A stretch of DNA of 64,000 bases from positions 42,942-106,941 of the forward strand of contig DATBIS010000026.1 in NCBI GenBank assembly GCA_036556805.1. Direction: 5' to 3'. Below the pieces are notes generated by a model, which saw only the letters and a list, made by a program, of their open reading frames with translations, was not told the origin of the DNA and did no database searches. Of the stretch, positions 42,762 through 50,558 are shown piece after piece. Every line of letters begins with the position of its first letter. The first letter of the stretch is position 1. The position numbers and the translations under genes were made by a program. Source of the DNA: DATBIS01 sp036556805. GTDB taxonomy: Bacteria > Actinomycetota > UBA4738 > HRBIN12.

Positions 42762-43349
42762 GTGGAACGTCCCGAGCACGGTCACGACCCGACCATCGCC
42801 CCGGCCGCCCCGGGGGACCTCGAGCTCGTCCGCGGCTTCCTCTCGCTGCACGAACACGCCGGCGACCGCCTGCACAGCCTGCCGCCGTCGACCTCCACCC
42901 TCGAATGGTGGTTCCGCTCGCACGGGCTGCTCCGCGACGGCGAACCGGCCCCCGAGGACGACCTCGCGTGGGCGGCGACCATCCAGGACGACCTTCGCGG
43001 GAAGGTCACCCGCGACGGGGAGCACCCCGTCGACCGCGGGTCGGCCGAGCGCCTGAACGAGGCCGCCCGCGAGTCCGGGATCGAGATCCGGTTCGCGGAG
43101 GGCGGGGGGTCCGGGTTCGAGTCGCGAGCGACCGGCATCCGTGGCGCGATCGGCCGCCTGCTCGGCATCGCGTTCCTCGCCGAGCTCGACGGCACGTGGT
43201 CGAACCTGAAGACCTGCGGCAGCCATGCATGCAGGTCGGTGTTCTACGACCGGTCGAAGAACCGCTCGGGCAAGTGGTGCTCGATGCAAACGTGCGGCAA
43301 CCGGGCGAAGGTCCGCGCGTTCCGCGAGCGCAACCCGACGGGCTCGTGA
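42762..43349 (+). CDS. CGNR zinc-finger domain protein
   Basis: 195 residues. The C-terminal 45 residues form the CGNR zinc finger: CGSHACRSVFYDRSKNRSGK, then WCSMQTCGNRAKVRAFRER, with four cysteines and the name-giving CGNR. The N-terminal part (ABATE-like) is helical and would bind a small ligand. This is the usual architecture of putative stress-response transcription factors in actinobacteria. Its stop overlaps the start of a DNA glycosylase gene (GTGA), linking the two in one operon. The GTG start is probably leaderless. Confidence 0.9.
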   Translation: MERPEHGHDPTIAPAAPGDLELVRGFLSLHEHAGDRLHSLPPSTSTLEWWFRSHGLLRDGEPAPEDDLAWAATIQDDLRGKVTRDGEHPVDRGSAERLNEAARESGIEIRFAEGGGSGFESRATGIRGAIGRLLGIAFLAELDGTWSNLKTCGSHACRSVFYDRSKNRSGKWCSMQTCGNRAKVRAFRERNPTGS

Positions 43350-44272
43350 CCACGACGTTCGAGCTGAGCCTGCGAGGCGCCGGCGGCGAGCCGGTCGATC
43401 TCTTCCGCACGATCAACTCGCACGGGTTCGCCGAGCTCCCGCCGATGCATCTGGACGAGTCGCATCGCACGCTCGACATCACGATCCCGATCCGAGGCGC
43501 CAGACCCCGCCGCGTGCGCATCGGTGCCGGCCGTCGCGGTCGCGCGCGGATCGACGTGACCGGCCGCTCGCCGAGCGCTCGGCACGCCGAGGCCTTGCTC
43601 GCCGCCGTCCGTCACGTCCTTCGCCTGGACGCCGACCTCTCGGGGTTCTACGCGAAGACGGCCGAGGACCGCGAGCTCGCCTGGGTCAGGACGGGTGCCG
43701 GCCGTATGCTGCGCTCCCCCACGGTGTTCGAGGACGTCGTGAAGACGATCTGCACGACGAACTGCTCGTGGGCGCTCACCACGAAGATGGTCACGGCGCT
43801 CGTGACCGAGCTCGGCGAGGCACCCGCCGGCATCCGGGGGAGGCCGCTCGAGAACGCGTTTCCCACCGCCGCGGCGATGGCCGCACGGCCGGAGCGCTTC
43901 TACCGGGACGTCGTGCGCGCCGGCTACCGCGCGCCGCACTTCGCGAAGCTCTCGAGGGCCGTCGCGAGCGGCGAGCTCGATCTCGAGCGCCTCGCGCACG
44001 TGCCCCGCGCGGAGCTCCCCGACGACGAGGTCGAGCGGGCGCTCCTCGAGCTGCCGGGCGTGGGACCGTACGCGGCCGCGCACATCATGATGACGATCGG
44101 CCGGGACTCGCGGCTCATCCTCGACTCGTGGAGCCGCCCGAAGTACGCGCGGCTCATGGGAAAGCGATCGGTGGCGGACGCGACCATCGCGCGTCGATTC
44201 GGCCGCTACGGCGATCACGCGGGCCTCGCGTTCTGGCTGTTCGTGACCCGCGACTGGATCGTGGAGCCCTGA
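43346..44272 (+). CDS. DNA-3-methyladenine glycosylase-like protein (HhH-GPD family)
   Basis: 308 residues. The C-terminal half carries the helix-hairpin-helix and GPD loop: LELPGVGPYAAAHIMMTIG followed by the aspartate region RLILDSW. VFEDVVKTICTTNCSWALT is the equivalent of the FEELVRAILGQQ segment of AlkA-type enzymes. There is no C-terminal four-cysteine Fe-S cluster. It should excise alkylated bases. The GTG at 43346 overlaps the CGNR gene stop, so the regulator-like protein and the repair enzyme are co-expressed. Confidence 0.85.
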   Translation: MTTTFELSLRGAGGEPVDLFRTINSHGFAELPPMHLDESHRTLDITIPIRGARPRRVRIGAGRRGRARIDVTGRSPSARHAEALLAAVRHVLRLDADLSGFYAKTAEDRELAWVRTGAGRMLRSPTVFEDVVKTICTTNCSWALTTKMVTALVTELGEAPAGIRGRPLENAFPTAAAMAARPERFYRDVVRAGYRAPHFAKLSRAVASGELDLERLAHVPRAELPDDEVERALLELPGVGPYAAAHIMMTIGRDSRLILDSWSRPKYARLMGKRSVADATIARRFGRYGDHAGLAFWLFVTRDWIVEP

Positions 44273-44283
44273 CCGTTCGGCGG

Positions 44284-44312
44284 TTGCCCCGGGGGCCGAC
44301 CGGGGGGATACT
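44284..44312 (+). promoter_or_regulatory. Promoter of the MgtE operon
   Basis: TTGCCC (44284-44289), 17-base spacer, GATACT (44307-44312). The -10 lies in the loop of a hairpin formed by GCCCCGGG (44286-44293) and CCCGGGGC (44314-44321). The predicted leader is about 54 bases with no recognisable metal riboswitch. Confidence 0.6.
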
Positions 44313-44372
44313 GCCCGGGGCCCCTCCGGCCCAGCCCATGTCGGATCGAGAGCGAACCCCGATGGAACCGTT

Positions 44373-45629
44373 ATGGCCTCCGTCCGCCGCGTGCGCATCC
44401 CGCGCCGCGCGAAGCGGCTCTTCGGCTACTGGCGCGCCGAGCGGCGCACCTTGCGCCAGGGCCTGGTCGCGCTCGCCCTCTCGACGCTCGCGGGCTTCGT
44501 CGCCGGCCTGACCCTCCAGAGCATCGGCGGCACCCTCGAGCGGCTCGACGGCTTCCTCATTCTCATTCCCGCCGCGGTCGGCATGCGCGGCACGATCTTC
44601 GGCGCGATCGGCGCCCGGCTCGGCACCGAGAACGCGGCGGGGACGTTCGAGATCAGCTTCCGCCGCGACGGCGTCCTCTACCGAAACGTTCAGGTGGCGG
44701 TGCTCACCTCGTTCTCGTCCTCGCTCTGGCTCGCCGTGCTCGCGAAGCTCGCGGCATCGGCGACCGGCCAGGCGTCGATCTCGCTCGGCGACCTCGCGAC
44801 GATCTCGATCGTCGGAGGCGCCCTGGGATCCGCGTTCATCCTCGCGATCACGATCGCGCTGTCGGTCGTGTCCCATCGCCGCGGCTGGGACCTCGACTCG
44901 GTGTCGACGCCGATGGTGACGGCGCTCGGCGACATGGCGACGCTCCCCACGCTGTACCTCGCGACGTTCCTCGTGCACCGACACGGCGTGCTCGCTGCGA
45001 TCTCGGCGGCGGTCTGCGTGCTCGTCGCCGGCGCCGCGACGATCCGCTCCTACACCGTTGCCGACCCGATCGTTCGCCGGATCGTGTTCGAGATGACGGC
45101 GGTCATCCTCCTCACGCCGCTGCTCGACATCGCGTCGGGCGCGGTGCAGCAGGCACGGCTCGGCGAGCTGCGCGCGGCGCCGGTGCTCTTCGTGCTGATC
45201 CCGCCGTTCGTGTCCCAGGCCGGCGCCCTCGGCGGCATCTTCTCGTCGCGGATCTCGTCGAAGCTCCAGCTGGGCGTCGTGACGCCGCGGGGCCTGCCGG
45301 AGGTTCCGGCGCTCGTCGACGCGTCGATGGTGTTCGGCCTCGGCGTGGTCGTGTTCGGGATGATCGGGCTCGTCGCCGTGGGCCTCACGACGCTGACCAC
45401 GGCGGGGGTGCACGACGCGGCCCTCGTCGTCGCGTCGACGATCCTCGCGGGACTGATCGCGATGCCGATCACGATCGTCACGAGCTACTACCTCGCGATC
45501 GTGAGCTATCGCTTCGGACTCGATCCCGACAACCAGACCGTGCCGATCATCACGAGCGTGATGGACCTCGCCGGGGTCGCCACCCTCTTGTTCGTTATGT
45601 CACTATCGGGAGTGCTGCCGCATGGATGA
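44373..45629 (+). CDS. MgtE/SLC41-type divalent cation transporter, two membrane domains
   Basis: 418 residues, about 10 membrane helices, in two related halves. Each half carries an MgtE-type motif: GFLILIPAAVGMRGTIFGAI with GARLGT in the first and APVLFVLIPPFVSQAGALGG with IFSSRISSKLQLG in the second. The cytoplasmic N and CBS domains of bacterial MgtE are absent, so this is the eukaryote/archaea-like SLC41 layout. It would move Mg2+ or a similar ion. The gene overlaps the following PhoU-TrkA_C gene by 8 bases, which could supply the missing regulatory domains. Confidence 0.85.
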   Translation: MASVRRVRIPRRAKRLFGYWRAERRTLRQGLVALALSTLAGFVAGLTLQSIGGTLERLDGFLILIPAAVGMRGTIFGAIGARLGTENAAGTFEISFRRDGVLYRNVQVAVLTSFSSSLWLAVLAKLAASATGQASISLGDLATISIVGGALGSAFILAITIALSVVSHRRGWDLDSVSTPMVTALGDMATLPTLYLATFLVHRHGVLAAISAAVCVLVAGAATIRSYTVADPIVRRIVFEMTAVILLTPLLDIASGAVQQARLGELRAAPVLFVLIPPFVSQAGALGGIFSSRISSKLQLGVVTPRGLPEVPALVDASMVFGLGVVVFGMIGLVAVGLTTLTTAGVHDAALVVASTILAGLIAMPITIVTSYYLAIVSYRFGLDPDNQTVPIITSVMDLAGVATLLFVMSLSGVLPHG

Positions 45630-46818
45630 GGAACAACCTCAGAACGTCAAGGACCTGCTCGTCGCGTCGAAGGACGCGTCGGAGCTGATGGTCGACCTGG
45701 CCTACGCGGCGGTCTTCTTCAACGAGGAGAGCCTCGCCGAGGAGGTCGAGGAGCTCGAGGAGAAGATGGCCGGCTACCTCCGCCGGCTCCGGATGATGGC
45801 GATGCTCGCCGCGAGGAGTCCCGAGGACGCGGAGGGGATGGCCGGCGTGCTCTGGATCGCGAGTGCGATCGAGAAGATCGGCGACGCGGCGAGCGACATC
45901 GGCCGCGTCGTCGGCGCGAAGCTCGGGATCCCCGACAGCCTTCGCCCCGACCTCCGCCACGCGGACGAGGTGAGCGGGCGAGTGAAGGTGCGCGAGGAGG
46001 CGCCGGCGATCGGTCAGACGCTACGTGACCTCTCGATCCCCACCGAGACCGGCATGTGGATCATGGCGATCCGTTCGGGCTTCGACTGGGAGTTCGACCC
46101 GGGCCCCGACGACATCGTGAGCGAGGGCGACGTCATGCTCTTCCGAGGACCCGAGGACGGGGTGAACCTCATCCGCGCGCTCGCCGGCGCGCCGCCGCTG
46201 CCGGAGGCGCCCGAGTCCGACGCGCCGCCGCTGTCCGAGCTCGACCGCGCGGTCGACATCCTCGTGGAGCTGAAGGACTCGGCGGAAGCGGCCGTCGGGC
46301 TCGCGTACTCGTCGCTGCTCTTCAACAACCGCTCGCTCGCGGCCGAGGTGGGCACCATCGAGGCGCGGTCGGACATCCTGCACGACGAGCTCGAGTCGTG
46401 GGTGCTGCGAGCCGCACCCGAGGCGCGCAACCCGGACGACCTGCGAGGGTTGCTGCGGATCGCGAGCGCATCCGAGTCGATGACCGATGCCGCGCGCGAC
46501 ATGACCTGGTACGTGGAGAGCGGCGAGCCTCTGCACCCGGTCGTGCAGATTGCGCTCGAGGAGACCGAGGAGACGAGCGCCGAGACGCTCGTCGAACGGG
46601 GGTCGCCGGCCGACGGAAGGTCCCTCAAGGAGCTGCGCGTCGAGACGGAGACCGGCATGTTCGTCCTCGCCATCCAGCGAGGGTCGCGTTGGATCTACCG
46701 GCCTCGGGCGGGCGTCGTCCTGCGCGAGGGCGACCGCCTGATCTCCGTCGGGCCCGAGGAGGGCGAACAGGAGCTTCAGGCCTTGTGCGGCGTTCCGGTG
46801 GCCCTCGGCTCCGAGTAG
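45622..46818 (+). CDS. Duplicated PhoU-TrkA_C protein, putative cation-transport regulator
   Basis: 398 residues made of two similar halves (about 1-190 and 205-398). Each half has a PhoU-like helical bundle (DLLVASKDASELMVDLAYAA and DILVELKDSAEAAVGLAYSS, then VLWIASAIEKIGDAASDI and LLRIASASESMTDAARDM) followed by a TrkA_C domain (LRDLSIPTETGMWIMAIR and LKELRVETETGMFVLAIQ, then EGDVMLF and EGDRLIS). TrkA_C domains bind nucleotides such as c-di-AMP or ions. Overlap with the MgtE gene implies a transporter-regulator pair. Cytoplasmic; no membrane segment. Confidence 0.88.
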   Translation: MDEEQPQNVKDLLVASKDASELMVDLAYAAVFFNEESLAEEVEELEEKMAGYLRRLRMMAMLAARSPEDAEGMAGVLWIASAIEKIGDAASDIGRVVGAKLGIPDSLRPDLRHADEVSGRVKVREEAPAIGQTLRDLSIPTETGMWIMAIRSGFDWEFDPGPDDIVSEGDVMLFRGPEDGVNLIRALAGAPPLPEAPESDAPPLSELDRAVDILVELKDSAEAAVGLAYSSLLFNNRSLAAEVGTIEARSDILHDELESWVLRAAPEARNPDDLRGLLRIASASESMTDAARDMTWYVESGEPLHPVVQIALEETEETSAETLVERGSPADGRSLKELRVETETGMFVLAIQRGSRWIYRPRAGVVLREGDRLISVGPEEGEQELQALCGVPVALGSE

Positions 46819-46837
46819 ACGCGAACCGATCCGGTCG

Positions 46838-46866
46838 TTGCCCCGACCCCTCCCCGGGCTTACCGT
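46838..46866 (+). promoter_or_regulatory. Promoter TTGCCC-N17-TACCGT
   Basis: TTGCCC at 46838-46843 and TACCGT at 46861-46866 with a 17-base spacer. The -10 ends 6 bases before the GTG at 46873, so the mRNA would be leaderless. The -35 is identical to that of the MgtE promoter. Confidence 0.65.
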
Positions 46867-46872
46867 CGTGCC

Positions 46873-47424
46873 GTGGAGGCCTTTCTGTACGTGCGCGCGA
46901 GACCGGGGACCGTCGAACGGGTTGCCACCGAGGTGGCCGGCACGGCGGGGGTCCGCCGGGCGACGATCGTGGTGGGCGACTGGGACGTGCTCGCGCTCGT
47001 CGAGGGTTCGACCATGAGCGCGATCGCGTCGGCGGTGCTCTCGCAGGTGCACGGGATCGACGGCGTGCAGCGCACGCTCACGGCACCGCTCGTTCCGCCC
47101 GATCGCGTCGGGATGGGCTTCGGGGCGCCGCCGCAGCCCTCGCTCGCACCGGGCGAGGCCTGCTACGTGCACGTGCGCGCCGAGGCGGGCGCGGTGGAGG
47201 GCCTGCTCGAGCGCCTCGCGGAGATCGAGGAGGTGTCCGGCGTGGCCGTGACCGGCGGCCGGTTCGACCTGGTCGCGGAGATCCGTCAGCCGTGGGAGCT
47301 CGCGAGCGGCACGGTGATCTCGGTTCTTCGCGCGTTGCCCGGCGTGAGCGCGACCACCACCATGGTGGGCGTCGCCTACGAGGAGCCGGAGGAGGACCGG
47401 GACCAGTTCAGCTCGTGGACCTGA
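46873..47424 (+). CDS. Tandem Lrp/AsnC ligand-binding (RAM) domain protein without HTH
   Basis: 183 residues: two alpha/beta sandwich domains of AsnC C-terminal type ([20 protein letters not shown] with [13 protein letters not shown]; then [20 protein letters not shown] with [13 protein letters not shown]). The DNA-binding helix-turn-helix is missing. Stand-alone RAM domains bind amino acids and act as small-molecule modulators. The partner is unknown. Its 3' end overlaps ispH by 17 bases in convergent orientation. Confidence 0.85.
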   Translation: MEAFLYVRARPGTVERVATEVAGTAGVRRATIVVGDWDVLALVEGSTMSAIASAVLSQVHGIDGVQRTLTAPLVPPDRVGMGFGAPPQPSLAPGEACYVHVRAEAGAVEGLLERLAEIEEVSGVAVTGGRFDLVAEIRQPWELASGTVISVLRALPGVSATTTMVGVAYEEPEEDRDQFSSWT

Positions 47425-48376
47425 GCGTCGCCGGGGACACGGGAAGGGTTCGCACGCCGGCGGGAAGCGAGAACCGCACGCTCTCCTCCGCGAGCGTGAG
47501 CGTCTCGACGTCGCGGTAGCCCTGCTCCGCGAGCCACGCGAGCATGCGGTCCACGAGCCACTCGGGCGCCGACGCGCCGCTCGTGAGCCCCACGGTCGAT
47601 GCGCCGGCAAGCCAGATGGGATCGACCTCGGTCTCGTCGTCCACCAGGTGAGCCTGCGTGCCGAGCTGTCGCGCGACCTCGGCGAGCCGGTTCGAGTTCG
47701 ACGAGTTGTCCGAGCCGATCACGAGCACCACGTCGGACCTCCGGGCGATCTCCTTCACCGCGTCCTGACGGTTCTGCGTCGCATAGCAGATGTCCTCGCG
47801 GGGAGGTCCCTCGATCGACGGGAACCGTTCGCGAAGGACGTCGATGATCTCGTTCGTCTCGTCGACGGAGAGCGTGGTCTGCGTGAGGTAGGAGACGTTC
47901 GACGGATCGGGCAGCTCGAGCGTTCTCGCCTCCTCGGGGGTCTGCACGAGCACGGTTCGCGAGGGAGCCTGCCCGGTGGTCCCCACGACCTCCTCGTGGC
48001 CGGCGTGGCCCACGAGCACGATCGTCCGATCCTCCGAAGCGAACCGGCGCGCCTCGAGGTGCACCTTCGTCACGAGCGGACACGTGGCGTCGATCACCTG
48101 CAGGCCGCGCGTCGCGGCGTTCGCGTAGACCTCGGGGGCGACGCCGTGCGCCGAGAGCACCACGACGGCGCCCTCGGGCACCTCGGTCTCCTCCTCGACG
48201 AACACGGCGCCCTTCGACTCGAGGTCGCGCACGACGTGGAGGTTGTGCACGATCTGCTTCCGCACGTAGACGGGAGCGCCGTGCTTCGCAAGCGCGCGCT
48301 CGACGGCCTCCACCGCGCGCTCGACGCCCGCGCAGTAGCCGCGCGGCGCCGCGAGCAGGACCTTCGAAGGTGTCAC
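47408..48376 (-). CDS. ispH: 4-hydroxy-3-methylbut-2-enyl diphosphate reductase
   Basis: 322 residues. Last enzyme of the MEP pathway, making IPP and DMAPP with a [4Fe-4S] cluster. The three cluster cysteines are in [25 protein letters not shown] and [34 protein letters not shown] and the late [16 protein letters not shown] complete the family signature. The GTG at 48376 is supported by TACCAT 6 bases upstream. Transcribed alone. Confidence 0.95.
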   Translation of the reverse strand: MTPSKVLLAAPRGYCAGVERAVEAVERALAKHGAPVYVRKQIVHNLHVVRDLESKGAVFVEEETEVPEGAVVVLSAHGVAPEVYANAATRGLQVIDATCPLVTKVHLEARRFASEDRTIVLVGHAGHEEVVGTTGQAPSRTVLVQTPEEARTLELPDPSNVSYLTQTTLSVDETNEIIDVLRERFPSIEGPPREDICYATQNRQDAVKEIARRSDVVLVIGSDNSSNSNRLAEVARQLGTQAHLVDDETEVDPIWLAGASTVGLTSGASAPEWLVDRMLAWLAEQGYRDVETLTLAEESVRFSLPAGVRTLPVSPATLRSTS

Positions 48377-48382
48377 GCAGCC

Positions 48383-48388
48383 ATGGTA
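48383..48388 (-). promoter_or_regulatory. -10 box TACCAT of ispH
   Basis: Minus-strand TACCAT ends 6 bases before the GTG at 48376. Confidence 0.55.
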
Positions 48389-48460
48389 GACCGCCTGGGA
48401 CCGTCCTCGGCGGGCCTCCACATGGTCTCCACGCCAACGTGACCGGGGGTCAGGGTCGGT

Positions 48461-48490
48461 TTGTCGGATGTCGGAGGGCCCCGCTAGGGT
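48461..48490 (+). promoter_or_regulatory. Promoter before the long leader
   Basis: TTGTCG (48461-48466), 18-base spacer, TAGGGT (48485-48490). The predicted start near 48497 lies about 250 bases before the first plausible coding start on this strand. Confidence 0.5.
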
Positions 48491-48496
48491 GGTCGG

Positions 48497-48749
48497 GCCG
48501 AACCGGACGATGCGTCCGATCCTCTCCGCATGCGGCGTGCGGGAACCCCGACCTTCCAGCGCGGATCTCGTACGTCCACGCGCGGAGAGGGGCGAGGAGC
48601 CCCGGTCGGCGAGGTCACCAAGCACGGTTCGACGACATGAGGAGGTGATGTGAACACCCACGACCTACCGCGGGTCGATCGGGAACCCCCCGGCGCCCGA
48701 TCGCGCGGCGGAGCCGCCAGCTCCCGTCACCGCGGGGGTGAGATCAACC
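48497..48749 (+). promoter_or_regulatory. Long structured 5' leader, possible novel riboswitch
   Basis: This stretch holds no convincing gene but several hairpins: CGGACG-ATG-CGTCCG, GGGGC-GAGGA-GCCCC, an 8-bp stem CGATCGGG (48676-48683) with CCCGATCG (48696-48703), and GGCG-GAGC-CGCC. GGGAACCCC occurs twice. A full-length ribosome-site match AGGAGGTGA lies at 48640-48648 without a convincing gene behind it. It resembles the leaders of actinobacterial cell-wall hydrolase genes controlled by c-di-AMP, but the conserved core of that riboswitch was not found. Confidence 0.45.
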
Positions 48750-49199
48750 ATGACGACACGCACATCCTGGCGCCGCCGCTTCCCGGCCGCGCTTTCCATC
48801 ACCGTGGCGCTCCTGTTGGCGCCGGCGTTGCTCCCTCAAACGCCTGCGCTCGCGGTGACCACCACGGCGAACACCGTTCCCGACCGGGTCTGCGACTACC
48901 ACTGGAAGAAGGGGACCTGGCAGCTGAAACAACTCATCCGATGCTCCGCCCGCCGCTGGCAAGTGGCGGGCGGGCCCGACAAGGCCGTCGCGGTCGCACG
49001 ATGCGAATCGAACCTGAACGCGAAGGCCTACAACCCCGGCGGCTACGCGGGGGTGTTCCAACAGGCCGTGAACTACTGGCCCGGTCGCTCGAAGACCTTC
49101 GGGTTCAAGCACCGGTCGGTGTTCAACGGTCGGGCCAACATCATCGTCTCGATCCGGATGGCCCACCGGTACGGCTGGAGCGCGTGGGGCTGCGCCTGA
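48750..49199 (+). CDS. Secreted transglycosylase/lysozyme-like protein
   Basis: 149 residues with a signal peptide (RRRFPAALSITVALLLAPAL, cleavage near PALA). The mature part has four cysteines and a goose-lysozyme/SLT-like core: VAVARCESNLNAKAYNPGGY followed by AGVFQQAVNYWPGR, with Glu of CESNLN as probable catalytic acid, and a final MAHRYGWSAWGCA. Rpf and transglycosylase domains in actinobacteria have this layout. ATG at 48750 follows GGGGGTGAG; an in-frame GTG at 48738 is less likely. Probably cleaves peptidoglycan. Confidence 0.78.
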   Translation: MTTRTSWRRRFPAALSITVALLLAPALLPQTPALAVTTTANTVPDRVCDYHWKKGTWQLKQLIRCSARRWQVAGGPDKAVAVARCESNLNAKAYNPGGYAGVFQQAVNYWPGRSKTFGFKHRSVFNGRANIIVSIRMAHRYGWSAWGCA

Positions 49200-49533
49200 C
49201 GCGTTCGCGGATCGGACCGCCCGGGCGGGGCAGCTCCTTCACCAAGCCCCGGACCTCGCTCAGCGAGGTCGCCACCGCGGTGGCCCCGGGAAGGTCCCGG
49301 TCCGCGACGATCCGAACGGCGGGGAACCGCTCCGCCACCAGCGCCACCAGGCGGTCGAAGGCACCGAAGACCACCACCACGTGAGGCCGTTCCGCGTCGA
49401 TCGCGCCGATCGCGTCGGCTTCGGTGAGAGCTCCCGGCGCGAGCTCCCACTCGGCGGAGACGGCGGCCCGGCGAAGCTCCGCGAGCGACGCCTCGTCGGG
49501 CGCGACGCACAGCACTCGGAGCGCCCGGCACAC
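49141..49533 (-). CDS. Receiver-like small protein without phospho-acceptor
   Basis: 130 residues. RVLCVAPDEASLAELRRAAV, RPHVVVVFGAFDRLVALVAE and VRIVADRD follow the strand-helix rhythm of a receiver domain, but the position of the phosphorylated aspartate reads FG. GTG at 49533 begins 1 base after the corA stop, so it is co-transcribed with corA. The last 20 residues overlap the convergent transglycosylase-like gene by 59 bases and look unstructured; a shorter true protein is possible. Confidence 0.55.
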   Translation of the reverse strand: MCRALRVLCVAPDEASLAELRRAAVSAEWELAPGALTEADAIGAIDAERPHVVVVFGAFDRLVALVAERFPAVRIVADRDLPGATAVATSLSEVRGLVKELPRPGGPIRERVRRSPTRSSRTGGPSGSRR

Positions 49534-49534
49534 G

Positions 49535-50512
49535 TCAGAGCCAGTCGTTCGACTTGAAGACCTTGTAGAGGATCCCGGCGGACAGCGCCATCATCCCGAG
49601 CGCGAGCGGATAGCCGACCTGCCACGAGAGCTCCGGCATGTGCCGGAAGTTCATGCCGTAGATGCCCGCGATGAGCGTGGGCACCAGGATGATGCCGGCC
49701 CACGACGTGAGCTTCTTCATGATCTCGTTCAGGTGGTTCGCCTGCTGCGCGATGCGCACCTCGATGAGCGAGGTCAGCAAGTCGCGGACGTTGTCGCCGA
49801 ACTCGAGCGCGCGCGTGACGTGGTCGGACACGTCGCGGTAATAGGGCTGCAGCGCCGGCGTGACGAACGACGTCTCCTCGAGGAGGTGGTCGAGCACTCG
49901 ACGAACGGGCATCACGTGCCGCCGGTACTCCACGATGCCCCGCTTCACGCGGAAGAATCGCTCCTGCAGCTCCCGCTTGTCGGCCGCCGTGTCCTCCTCC
50001 GAGAAGACCTCGTCCTCGAGGCGGTCGGCCATATCCTCGTACTGGTCCACGATCTCCAGGTAGTCGTCGACGATCTCGTCGAGGAGCACGTAGAGAAGGA
50101 AGCCGGCCCCCTCCGTCGTGAGCTCCGCCTGCCGCTCCCACCGCTTCAGCACCGTGTCGAGCTCGAAGACGGGCGAATAGCGGATCGTCACCAGCGAGCT
50201 ACGTCCGATCAACAGGTGCACCTCGCGCGCCTCGAGCTCTCCGTCCTCCGCGAGGGCGAGCGGCCGCGTCACGACGAAGAGATACCCCTGGAACGCCTCC
50301 ACCTTGGGGCGCTGCCCGCGGTGGCGAATGTCCTCGATCGAGGTGTCGTGGAGCCCGAACTCCTCCTTGAGCACCGCGAGGTCATCCTCCGTCGGGTCGA
50401 CGACGTCGAGCCACACCCGCGCTGCGTCGCCGTCGAGATGGGCGCTGACTTCGGCCGAATCGAACGTCGTCGTCTCGAGCGAGCCGTTGCGGAAGAGGTG
50501 GCAGTCGATCAT
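49535..50512 (-). CDS. corA: CorA-family magnesium/cobalt transporter
   Basis: 325 residues. A long cytoplasmic N-terminal domain (IDCHLFRNG, VWLDVVDPTEDDLAVLKEEF, RPKVEAFQGYLFVV) precedes a very long helix (MADRLEDEVFSEEDTAADKR and onward) and two C-terminal membrane helices with the selectivity motif YGMNF between them. It passes Mg2+ or Co2+ as a pentamer. ATG at 50512 is supported by TACGCT 7 bases upstream. Upstream in-frame codons add 24 residues without similarity. Confidence 0.93.
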   Translation of the reverse strand: MIDCHLFRNGSLETTTFDSAEVSAHLDGDAARVWLDVVDPTEDDLAVLKEEFGLHDTSIEDIRHRGQRPKVEAFQGYLFVVTRPLALAEDGELEAREVHLLIGRSSLVTIRYSPVFELDTVLKRWERQAELTTEGAGFLLYVLLDEIVDDYLEIVDQYEDMADRLEDEVFSEEDTAADKRELQERFFRVKRGIVEYRRHVMPVRRVLDHLLEETSFVTPALQPYYRDVSDHVTRALEFGDNVRDLLTSLIEVRIAQQANHLNEIMKKLTSWAGIILVPTLIAGIYGMNFRHMPELSWQVGYPLALGMMALSAGILYKVFKSNDWL

Positions 50513-50519
50513 CGGCGGG

Positions 50520-50550
50520 AGCGTAGCGCATGGCCAGGCGCCGCTAGACT
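50520..50550. promoter_or_regulatory. Divergent leaderless promoters of corA and a GNAT gene
   Basis: Minus-strand TACGCT (50525-50520) is 7 bases from the corA ATG. Plus-strand TAGACT (50545-50550) is 8 bases from the GTG at 50559. The two start codons are 46 bases apart. Confidence 0.55.
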
Positions 50551-50558
50551 CGCGCGCC

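Noticed and set aside
44273..44372. Mg2+ riboswitch (M-box or ykoK) before the MgtE gene
   Set aside because: The leader would be only about 54 bases and shows none of the conserved blocks; only a promoter and GC hairpin are seen.
48497..48749. c-di-AMP (ydaO/yuaA) riboswitch
   Set aside because: Context fits, but the conserved core blocks of that class could not be found; kept only as an unassigned leader.
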